A stretch of 64,000 nucleotides of DNA. It comes from Elstera sp043721315. GTDB taxonomy: Bacteria; Pseudomonadota; Alphaproteobacteria; Elsterales; Elsteraceae. Under the pieces are notes generated by a model. The model did no database searches. It had not been told where the DNA came from and was given only the letters and a program-made list of their open reading frames with translations. Of the stretch, positions 53,001-59,148 are shown piece by piece. How positions within the stretch are numbered: the stretch's first letter is position 1; each line of letters begins with the position of its first letter. The stretch is from positions 62,001 to 126,000 of the forward strand of contig JAYSQZ010000019.1 of NCBI GenBank assembly GCA_043721315.1, in the 5' to 3' direction. Position numbers and translations under genes: made by a program.

Positions 53001-53227
53001 TCGGCGTGGTGCCGCTGGTTCTGGCACAAGGGGCCGGGGCAGAAATGCGCCAGTCGCTCGGCACCGCCGTTTTCGCAGGGATGATTGGGGTTACGCTGTT
53101 CGGCCTTATCTTCACACCGGTCTTTTACGTTGTCTGCCAAGGCTTCGCCGACCGCGCGCGCGACAAGCGTGTAGCGCAAACCTCTACGCTCCTTACCAAA
53201 CCACCATCAGAGACAAATGCCGAGTAA
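50024..53227 (+). CDS. RND multidrug efflux pump (AcrB/MexF type, HAE1)
   Basis: 1067 residues, twelve TM helices with two large periplasmic loops. The helix-4 acidic pair is in LAIGIVVDDAIVVVENVERY, and the relay Lys in IVLVGLAAKNAILIIEFAKQ, the proton-relay set of HAE1 pumps. The start MRFTHFFIDHPIFATVLSII and LPVAEYPEIAPPTVNI resemble MexF. Pumps hydrophobic drugs using the proton gradient, together with the upstream adaptor; the partner channel is elsewhere. Confidence 0.95.
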   Translation: MRFTHFFIDHPIFATVLSIILTIAGGIAQTRLPVAEYPEIAPPTVNITAFYPGADARVIADTVATPIEQEVNGVDGMLYITSQSTGDGRLSVNVVFKPGTNIDQAQVLVQNRVAIAQPRLPEEVRRLGVNVLKSSPDLMMVVHMISPDDSRDQQYISNYTTLYVKDVLTRIEGVGNVLVFGARDYAMRVWLDPAQVAARNLTAGEVIAAIRAANVQVAAGTINQPPATAAGAFQLSVQTQGRLTTVDEFGALVVRADPDGSSIRLRDIARIELGSQDYTLNSLLNNKPATALGVFQRPGSNALATSTAIQNTMAQLKKDFPAGLDYSVVYNPTNFIAESVDEVIKTLLEAVVLVVIVVILFLQKWRAAIIPIIAIPVSLIGAFLIMGAVGISFNTLSLFGLVLAIGIVVDDAIVVVENVERYLRQGLTPKAAAHKTMDEVGNALLAIALVLCAVFIPTAFISGLQGSFYRQFAVTIAGATLISAFVSLTLSPALAALLLKPHSEETHGPRWWQALTFPIRWFFAKFDAAFEGLGRGYANLTRRLVRLSLIVLVVYAGLLGLAYNQLVATPTSLIPQLDRGYLFAAIQLPPGSTLDRTDAVVRRASDILKAHPGVANAIAFTGLDGLTFTNAPNSGVVFIGLKDFKERAALKVTTQGILVDLQKQMFGISEALIFVVQPPSIPGIGSGGGLKAYVQDRSGRGLPALEGATWALAGPLGQTPGILSAFTQFNARTPLIYADIDRVKAETLGVPISRVFETLSVYMGSAFVNDFNILGRTFRVTAQADNPFRLEPRDIANLKTRNQDGQMVPIGAVATFHDATSAFRVPRYNLYPAAEIQIALARGYSSGEAIKAIEKLAAEKLPPGFSFEWTDIALQEKLAGNTAIYAFGLAVVFVFLLLAALYESWLLPLAVVLIVPMCILAAMLGVGARDLDRNILVDIGLIVLVGLAAKNAILIIEFAKQAHEEGMSRYEAAIAAARTRLRPIVMTSLAFILGVVPLVLAQGAGAEMRQSLGTAVFAGMIGVTLFGLIFTPVFYVVCQGFADRARDKRVAQTSTLLTKPPSETNAE

Positions 53228-53436
53228 ATGCGAAATAAACAGACAAAAATCAGCAAACAAAGGCTAAATAAGATTAAAAATAAGGCGTTTTCCAGTTTCA
53301 AAATGCCAAAACACCTCTTTTCAGATGCGGTTTCCTCTCGATTTCGGAAAGAGCCTGTCCCATACTGTGACATTATGACTTTGTAAACGGGCACAGGGGT
53401 ACGCTGGTCCTGAGATCGGCAAGGGGGAAAGCTAAA

Positions 53437-55662
53437 ATGACAACACGCTCCAAAAAGGATGCTGGGCGCGGGCTTGCGGGGAAACTGATTGCCGCGATGG
53501 GCATGATCGTTGCCACAACACTGGCGTCGGCGGTTGTCGGCGTTCTGTTTGTGCGCGAGTTCACAACAACTTTCCAAGATCTCTCGGAGACGCAAGTTCC
53601 TGCGGTGCGGTTTGCGGGCGAGTTGTCGGAAGCCGTTGGAACACTCGTGGCCGCCGCAGGTGCCATCGGCAATGCCAGCAATACCAACGATCAGGAAGCG
53701 GCTTTCGCCACCTATCAAATCGCCACCGTAAAGCTGAACAATACCCTAACGGCCCTCAAATCCCTCTCGGAGCAAGATGAAACCCTAGGCGCGATTGAGG
53801 GTTATACGACGAAGCTGACCGATCTTATTGATCTGCAAAATAAGCTAACCACGCAGCGCTTGGTGCTTGCCGATATTCAAACTCAGAAAATGAGCGAATT
53901 GCGTGCCCGCCATAGCAAACTGCTTGATCTTTTAACCGGCCCGATTGGCGCTTCCAACCGTCAAATTGGTATTGGTATTGCCTATATTACTCAGCGTTTA
54001 GAAGATCTCAGCCAAGCCTCGGCTCAGGATCAACGCGCCCGCTTGGCAACGACACAAGCCGAGATTAACAACCAGCTTGAACTCATCGAGCGCGACAGTT
54101 TCGGCGGCTTCCGTCGTTATTTGACCGCTGTATCGAACGCTAATCTGTTCCTCGGGTACATGGCCGAAGCCGCCAATACGCCCGACGGGGGCCGTTTGTC
54201 GCTGATTAAGCTGCGAACCGATCCGCTGGCCGCCGAAATGCGCGGGCTTGCCATGCGCCTGCGAAGCGATCCAACCTTGGGCGCTGCGGGCGCAACCACG
54301 TCTCAAGCGATTGAGGATATGCTGGCCTATGGCTCAGCCCCGCAGGGCCAAGCGAGTACCGAAACCATTATCACCCGCCGCCAGGAAGAGTTACGCGCCC
54401 GCACTGAAGCGCTGACGGCCTTCGGCGAAACAACAGCCTACGCCCGCGCCTTGCAGTCCGCCGTATCGCGGCTGGTGGGCGATGTTCAGGCGACGGTGAA
54501 GACCCAAACCGAAGCGGCCAATGCCCAAAGCCTGCAAGCCCAAACTGTGCTAATCGTGCTGGGAGCCGTTGCCTTGGTCGCTGCTCTTCTCATCGGCTGG
54601 CTCGTGGTGCTTCGGTCCATCGTTGGGCGTCTGTCGCGCCTATCCGGGGCAATGCGCCGCCTGGCCGAGGGTGATTTGACGGTAGCGACGCCGAAAAGCG
54701 GCACGGACGAAATCGGCGCGATGGCAGCGGCCATGGAAGTATTCCGCGCTAACGCTCTTGCGGTTAAAGAAGCCGAACAACGCGCCGCCGATGAAAGCGC
54801 CCGCGTGACGTTGGAGCGCCGCCGCGCCCGCCTGGAACTCGCCGATACCTTTGAAGGCACCGTAAAATCGGTGGTCGATCAGGTAGCAAGCTCCGTTCAC
54901 AGCCTGCGAAACACCGCCGATAGCGTGTCGCAGACCGCCGACGAAACCCAGCGCGAGGCGGGGGAAGCCGCCATACTCTCCCAGCACGCCACCCAGAACG
55001 TGCAAACCGTGGCCGCCGCTGCCGAAGAGTTGCTGGCCTCGATCCGCGAAATCTCCCGGCAGGTCAACCGCTCCTCCCAGGTCACGCGCATCGCCGTGCA
55101 AGATGCCGAAAAGACGAACTCAATCGTCGATACCCTCAATAGCGCCACGGGCCGCATTGATGAAGTGGTGAAGCTCATCAACGGCATTGCAGGGCAAACC
55201 AACCTGCTGGCCCTAAACGCCACCATTGAAGCCGCCCGCGCTGGCGAGGCGGGTAAAGGCTTCTCGGTCGTCGCTTCGGAAGTGAAAAACCTCGCGGGGC
55301 AAACGGCCAAAGCGACCGACGAAATTCAACGCCACATCGCCCAGGTTCAAAGCACGACCGGCGATGTCGTGTCGGCTATCCGCCAAATCGTGCTAACGAT
55401 CCAACAGTTAGACGAAATCGCCTCAGTCGTCGCCATCGCCGTGGAGCAGCAAGGGGCCGCCACCCAAGAAATCGCCCGCAACGTGTCGGAAGCCGCCAGC
55501 AGCACCGGCGAGGCCCTGGGCCGCATCACCACTGTTACCGAAGCTGCCGTTCTGGCCGGAAAATCAGCGGGCGTCGTGCAACAGGCGACCCACATGATGG
55601 CGCAGAACACCGATATGCTATCGGACGAAGTGCAACGCTTCCTCAGCCAAATCCGCGCCTAA
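53437..55662 (+). CDS. Methyl-accepting chemotaxis protein
   Basis: 741 residues: TM1 (about 16-42, IAAMGMIVATTLASAVVGVL), a long periplasmic helical region (about 43-368), TM2 (TVLIVLGAVALVAALLIGWL), a HAMP domain (RLSRLSGAMRRLAEGDL) plus a second HAMP-like stretch, and the signalling domain with GQTNLLALNATIEAARAGEA. SD AGGGGG lies about 8 nt before the ATG. The last ~50 codons recur in decayed form at 59012-59084, across the accessory segment. Confidence 0.94.
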   Translation: MTTRSKKDAGRGLAGKLIAAMGMIVATTLASAVVGVLFVREFTTTFQDLSETQVPAVRFAGELSEAVGTLVAAAGAIGNASNTNDQEAAFATYQIATVKLNNTLTALKSLSEQDETLGAIEGYTTKLTDLIDLQNKLTTQRLVLADIQTQKMSELRARHSKLLDLLTGPIGASNRQIGIGIAYITQRLEDLSQASAQDQRARLATTQAEINNQLELIERDSFGGFRRYLTAVSNANLFLGYMAEAANTPDGGRLSLIKLRTDPLAAEMRGLAMRLRSDPTLGAAGATTSQAIEDMLAYGSAPQGQASTETIITRRQEELRARTEALTAFGETTAYARALQSAVSRLVGDVQATVKTQTEAANAQSLQAQTVLIVLGAVALVAALLIGWLVVLRSIVGRLSRLSGAMRRLAEGDLTVATPKSGTDEIGAMAAAMEVFRANALAVKEAEQRAADESARVTLERRRARLELADTFEGTVKSVVDQVASSVHSLRNTADSVSQTADETQREAGEAAILSQHATQNVQTVAAAAEELLASIREISRQVNRSSQVTRIAVQDAEKTNSIVDTLNSATGRIDEVVKLINGIAGQTNLLALNATIEAARAGEAGKGFSVVASEVKNLAGQTAKATDEIQRHIAQVQSTTGDVVSAIRQIVLTIQQLDEIASVVAIAVEQQGAATQEIARNVSEAASSTGEALGRITTVTEAAVLAGKSAGVVQQATHMMAQNTDMLSDEVQRFLSQIRA

Positions 55663-55729
55663 CGAACGCTCGCACCAGAACCCCCGGCACTTTTCGTGAA
55701 TGCCGGGGGTTTTTGTTTGGGCTTGAGAC
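55651..55729 (+). repeat. Left copy of chemoreceptor 3' end and terminator
   Basis: From ATCCGCGCCTAACGAACGCTC through the terminator to GAGAC, this matches 59073-59148 with about 85-90% identity by eye. The coding part here belongs to the intact chemoreceptor gene. The pair brackets the AT-rich segment. Confidence 0.8.
55680..55716 (+). terminator. Intrinsic terminator of the chemoreceptor gene
   Basis: AACCCCCGGCA and TGCCGGGGGTT form a perfect 11-bp stem (8- to 10-nt loop), followed by TTTTTG. It begins 17 bp past the chemoreceptor stop. Confidence 0.9.
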
Positions 55730-55789
55730 GATTGCGCGCTTCGTTGCGATTTTTCGGATAACGAATTTTTGTTTACAAAGTAAACAGAT

Positions 55790-56038
55790 TCATTTTCGCC
55801 GCCCTCTCGGTAATCCTTTGGGGGTTTCGGAAATATCAGCGAATAGCTCTACAATCTTCACGTTGAGAGCTTTAACCAAAACGTCTAATGTTGTGATGGT
55901 TGCGCTACGTTTTCCATTTTCGATTTGACTGAGAAAACTAGACGCAATACCTGACTCTGCTGCGAGCGTTTCTTGGCTCATGCCTCGCTCCAGTCGCAAA
56001 CGTCTTAAATTTGATCCAACTAATTCCCGAACATCCAT
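55790..56038 (-). CDS. XRE-family transcriptional regulator
   Basis: 82 residues, a single helix-turn-helix domain: RELVGSNLRRLRLERGMSQE then TLAAESGIASSFLSQIENGKR and TITTLDVLVKALNVKIVELF. Divergent from the 50-residue gene, with a perfect palindrome (56073-56088) between them that is a natural operator. A second palindrome with the same TTTAC half-site lies at its 3' end (55771-55785). Confidence 0.88.
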   Translation of the reverse strand: MDVRELVGSNLRRLRLERGMSQETLAAESGIASSFLSQIENGKRSATITTLDVLVKALNVKIVELFADISETPKGLPRGRRK

Positions 56039-56072
56039 CGGGCCACACTGAGCACTTTACAAGCTCAAAACC

Positions 56073-56088
56073 ATTTACTATAGTAAAT
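56073..56088. promoter_or_regulatory. Perfect 16-bp palindrome between divergent genes
   Basis: ATTTACTATAGTAAAT lies 35 bp upstream of the XRE gene start and 62 bp upstream of the small-protein start. A shorter GTTTAC-AAA-GTAAAC (55771-55785) past the other end of the XRE gene has matching half-sites. A self-regulatory operator is inferred. Confidence 0.6.
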
Positions 56089-56149
56089 TTTAGATGGTTG
56101 AGCCGTTATGTGGTTCGATCTGTGGATTGGCGTTTATGAGGAGTGGAAA

Positions 56150-56302
56150 ATGGTAGCTAAACGATATAAAGCGCGTGTTCGGTTATCGAATGGGTCTTCT
56201 CAAGACGTTTATGTTGATGCCGATGGCTATTTTAATGCCAAAGCCATGCTTGAGGCTCAATACGGCAAAGGTTCGGTTATTTCCGGCCCCACTGAAGCTT
56301 AA
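56150..56302 (+). CDS. Small orphan protein (50 residues)
   Basis: Starts at ATG 56150 with GAGGAG 6 nt upstream; an in-frame ATG at 56108 has no such signal. The sequence (AKRYKARVRLSNGSSQDVYV, DADGYFNAKAMLEAQYGKGS) is compact, with a beta hairpin and one helix suggested. Short proteins with a 'AR..AQYGKG' ending occur in other bacteria and mobile regions, to my recollection, but no function is known to me. A strong hairpin follows the gene. Confidence 0.7.
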   Translation: MVAKRYKARVRLSNGSSQDVYVDADGYFNAKAMLEAQYGKGSVISGPTEA

Positions 56303-56307
56303 GTCAT

Positions 56308-56343
56308 AAAGGTTTGGGTGCTTCTGAAAGCACTCAAACCTTT
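56308..56343 (+). terminator. Long-stem hairpin after the small-protein gene
   Basis: AAAGGTTTGGGTGCTT and AAGCACTCAAACCTTT form a 16-bp stem with one G-T pair and a 4-nt loop. The T-run after it is poor (the stem itself ends in TTT), so termination may be partial. Confidence 0.65.
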
Positions 56344-56424
56344 CACTCCATAAATCAAGAGTTAGGTAACAACAGAAAGTCGTTTGATTTTCTGTAAAGC
56401 TCTAAATCTGGAAAATGAAAAATC

Positions 56425-58212
56425 ATGCAAACCACACGTTTTGAACAAAAAGCTTTCACATTTATGGGAACCAAAAACGTCACCTATAGCGAAAATAATT
56501 TCAATTATATCGTTGACCAATATCAATCTATGGGCGCAAATCATGCCTATTTAGGTGGTATTATTGAATGGGAAGAAGACAAAAATGTATTTGATCTATT
56601 AGCTATATCCTATTACCAAAACACGATCCCCGTTCGTGGCGGTTATACAATCGACGAGTTGATGGGGAAAGCCGATTACCTTCATTCAAAGGGTATGGCA
56701 GTTACAATTCGACAACAGGTAGTTGATTTTTATAAAGTCAATGGACAAGATTATTTCACTAATTTTAATCTACCAACAAACTCAAATGTCGGAGATAAAG
56801 CGGCATTCTTTCAACAATACACTGCGTATATGGTTGATTTAGCGAAAGCCGCTCGAACTCATAAAATTGAAGCGATTGCCATTGGTAACGAAATGCTTCA
56901 TTTTACAACTGACGATACAAAAGGGTATTGGGAAAACCTCATTTCTCAAATCCGTTCAGTTTATTCAGGCAAATTAACTTATGCGGCGTATGTTGGGTTT
57001 CAACCAAATTATGTAGCTGGAAACGAATTAGCGAATATCAAGTGGCTTGATAAGCTCGACTACATTGGTGTGGATTTCTATCCGCAATTAACACTTAGCA
57101 AGAACGCTACTTATGAAGACTTTGTTCGCGCTTTATATGGGAATAATCCTCAAAAAGTAAATTGGATTGATTACCTCAAGAATCTTGCTGAAACAACAGG
57201 TAAGAAAATTATGTTTACCGAAATCGGTATACAGAGTTATGACGGTTCGGGAATGATGCAAGAGCCGAGTGATTATACCGCTGTCCCCTCCGATCAAAAG
57301 GAACAAGCTGATTGGTATAAAGCTGTTCTTTCAGTCATGAGTAGTGAACTTGGCGACAAGTTTATGGGAACTGCCGTTTGGAATGGGCGAAATACCTCTA
57401 CAGCAGAAAATAACGGAAATAACAATGATTGGACCGTTATTGATAAATTAGCTGAAAATGTTGTGCGAACCGCCTATACCGATGGCGAGTTAGATGGACT
57501 CGTTAAGACGGTTTCCGGCTCTTACAGCGGCACTTTCAATAACGATACGATTAGCGGCTCTTCCGGTGCTGATAGCGTTTCTGGTGGCCGTGGCAGCGAT
57601 ACGATTAATCTTGGTGCGGGAAATGATACCGTTGTTATCAACGCGATCTATAACGCTAGTGTTCGTTTGAAGGTCGAGGGGGCAACCCTTATCGTTAAAT
57701 CCGAAGACGGAACCGACCGATTGACCAATGTTGAAACAGTTCAATTCAATAACATCAAATTGGACGTATCGGTTTTCAGCAGTTCTGCGGACCCGCTGAA
57801 TATCTATCGGTTTTATAATACACAGACCGGAACGCACTTTTATTCCAATAGCGCGACCGAACGAAACGCCGTTATGAACACTATTGAACAATTCGTTTAT
57901 GAAGGTGTGGGTTTCAAGTCTTTAACCAAGGGCGACGATGCCGTTTATCGCTTCTACAATGCCAATACCGGAACGCACTTCTACACAATCAGCGATAAAG
58001 AACGCGATGCCGTTAAAGGCTTAGCAGGTTTCCAGTTCGAGGGAATCGCCTACACCGCAAGTGACACCAAGATTGATGGTTCGCATGAGTTATTCCGTTT
58101 CTATAACACAAAAACGGGTACTCATTTTTATACTGATAATGTTGGTGAACGCGATGCTGTGAAGCTTGTGGGTGGGTTCCAATATGAAGGAGTGGCTTAT
58201 TATGTAGGATAA
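56425..58212 (+). CDS. Glycosidase-like TIM barrel fused to RTX and tandem RFYN/THFYT repeats
   Basis: 595 residues. Residues 1-350 look like a GH113-type endo-beta-mannanase/clan GH-A barrel: acid/base Glu in IAIGNEMLHF (E156), LDYIGVDFYPQLT, and nucleophile Glu in IMFTEIGIQ (E266). Residues ~370-405 hold RTX-type nonapeptides (NDTISGSSG, GADSVSGGRG, SDTINLGAG, NDTVVI) expected to bind calcium. Residues ~460-595 contain three ~45-residue units beginning YRFYNTQTGTHFY, YRFYNANTGTHFY and FRFYNTKTGTHFY and ending in F-x-Y/F-E-G-[VI]-[GA], the DUF5648 pattern. No N-terminal signal peptide; RTX repeats suggest type I secretion, but no transporter is nearby. AT-rich and acquired. Confidence 0.75.
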   Translation: MQTTRFEQKAFTFMGTKNVTYSENNFNYIVDQYQSMGANHAYLGGIIEWEEDKNVFDLLAISYYQNTIPVRGGYTIDELMGKADYLHSKGMAVTIRQQVVDFYKVNGQDYFTNFNLPTNSNVGDKAAFFQQYTAYMVDLAKAARTHKIEAIAIGNEMLHFTTDDTKGYWENLISQIRSVYSGKLTYAAYVGFQPNYVAGNELANIKWLDKLDYIGVDFYPQLTLSKNATYEDFVRALYGNNPQKVNWIDYLKNLAETTGKKIMFTEIGIQSYDGSGMMQEPSDYTAVPSDQKEQADWYKAVLSVMSSELGDKFMGTAVWNGRNTSTAENNGNNNDWTVIDKLAENVVRTAYTDGELDGLVKTVSGSYSGTFNNDTISGSSGADSVSGGRGSDTINLGAGNDTVVINAIYNASVRLKVEGATLIVKSEDGTDRLTNVETVQFNNIKLDVSVFSSSADPLNIYRFYNTQTGTHFYSNSATERNAVMNTIEQFVYEGVGFKSLTKGDDAVYRFYNANTGTHFYTISDKERDAVKGLAGFQFEGIAYTASDTKIDGSHELFRFYNTKTGTHFYTDNVGERDAVKLVGGFQYEGVAYYVG

Positions 58213-58256
58213 TGAAAAAATTTTACCCTATTACACTAACGTAAACGGAGGCAGGA

Positions 58257-58862
58257 ATGAAGCGACTTTTAAAATTTGCATTCTATTGTTTTGTATTCTT
58301 AATAATTGTCGGGATTCTCTCGGACAAGAAAAATTCTTCCGATCAAAATAATGATTAGAAGCAGGCTTCTAACTCAGAAAACGCCGCAGCGGTGGCGAAA
58401 AAGGCCGAGGAGGAGGCAAAAAAGAAAGAGGCTTTACGATTGGCGGAAGAGGAAAAAAATAAAAAGAAGATACTTAATGATAAAAAGTTAATAGAGATGC
58501 GAGAGATAAATGACTACTATTTCAGATCAATTAGCGATAGGAGTTTAGAAAAAATAAAACAGGATTATTGTTCAGGTGAACCAAATGGTGCATTGCAAGC
58601 TTATTATGTTGCGCTCAGAAAGGTTTTTCTACCATTGCAGATGGAAAATAGAATATTTGATGATGTTGATACGGGAAATGTAACAATTATATTCGTGGGC
58701 GGATGTACTTATCGTGTTGGTGCGACTATCACATATGAAACTCCTGAAGGGCTTTTGCGCCCAAGATTCACCGCAACAGTTAGGTATTCTGAAAACTATA
58801 GAAACAAAATACCAAATGACAACGATTGGATTCTAATTCAACAAGAACATTATAAGCAATAA
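58257..58862 (+). pseudogene. Membrane-anchored coiled-coil protein interrupted by an in-frame TAG
   Basis: An excellent SD (GGAGG at 58247-58251) precedes ATG 58257. The frame reads MKRLLKFAFYCFVFLIIVGI, a TM anchor, then DKKNSSDQNND, then TAG at 58356-58358. The same frame continues without interruption through KQASNSENAAAVAKKAEEEA, a Lys/Glu helix, and a ~130-residue soluble domain to TAA at 58860. The amber is a single-base change from CAG (Gln), a residue in keeping with the context. If read through, the protein is 201 residues. A GTG at 58392 could restart translation and yield 156 residues without the anchor. Function unknown. Confidence 0.7.
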
Positions 58863-58865
58863 TTA

Positions 58866-58893
58866 TTGGGCCAATGTTTCAACATTGGCCCAA
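58866..58893 (+). terminator. Intrinsic terminator of the accessory segment
   Basis: TTGGGCCAATGTT and AACATTGGCCCAA form a perfect 13-bp stem around TC, followed by TCTCTATTCATTTTCC. It is 4 bp past the preceding stop. Confidence 0.75.
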
Positions 58894-59011
58894 TCTCTAT
58901 TCATTTTCCAATCTCAATACATTTGCCCCAATCGCATTCATAACAGCAAACAAAAACCAAGCCGGATAAGCACCACTAGAAATCTTCATCCCTGCCGAAC
59001 CCTCAGTTTCC

Positions 59012-59084
59012 GAAATTTGCAACGGGTCGGAAGTCACTGTTTTAGCCGAAAAATCGGCGGGCGTGGTGCAACATCCGCGCCTAA
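59012..59084 (+). pseudogene. Decayed chemoreceptor 3' end
   Basis: The codons read EVTVLAEKSAGVVQ, against EAAVLAGKSAGVVQ in the intact chemoreceptor at 53437-55662. They then jump across a deletion to ATCCGCGCCTAA, the last codons of that gene. Upstream, GAAATTTGCAACGGGTCGGAAG resembles GAAATCGCCCGCAACGTGTCGG with a further deletion. A relic of a chemoreceptor paralogue, diverged and shortened. Confidence 0.75.
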
Positions 59085-59148
59085 CGGACGCTCACACCAG
59101 AACCCCCGGCACTTTGTGCAAGTGCCGGGGGTTTTTGTTTTTAGAGAC
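59073..59148 (+). repeat. Right copy of chemoreceptor 3' end and terminator
   Basis: Matches 55651-55729 across the last codons, the stop, the spacer ACGGACGCTCACACCAG, and the terminator. Differences are scattered substitutions and a changed loop, so duplication is old or was between divergent paralogues. Confidence 0.8.
59102..59140 (+). terminator. Intrinsic terminator, right copy
   Basis: ACCCCCGGCACTT and AAGTGCCGGGGGT form a stem with a short loop, followed by TTTTTGTTTTTAG. It serves the plus strand, and faces the ettA gene that ends at 59148 on the minus strand. Confidence 0.85.

Larger units (their letters stand above)
55730..59072. mobile_element. AT-rich accessory segment bracketed by chemoreceptor 3'-end copies
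   Basis: Base composition drops sharply and codons become A/T-ending from here until about 59000. The content (XRE regulator, a small orphan protein, a glycosidase-RTX fusion, and a broken membrane gene) is unrelated to the housekeeping flanks. The left border is the end of an intact chemoreceptor gene with its terminator; the right border is a decayed relative of the same 3' end plus terminator, followed by ettA. No integrase, transposase or tRNA is present, so homologous recombination between related chemoreceptor genes is the simplest explanation. The borders are given as the limits of the non-repeated DNA. Confidence 0.6.

Noticed and set aside
58356..58358. TAG as pyrrolysine codon
   Set aside because: No pylT/pylS-type genes in the window, and neither the protein nor the lineage suggests pyrrolysine use; a nonsense change from CAG is simpler.
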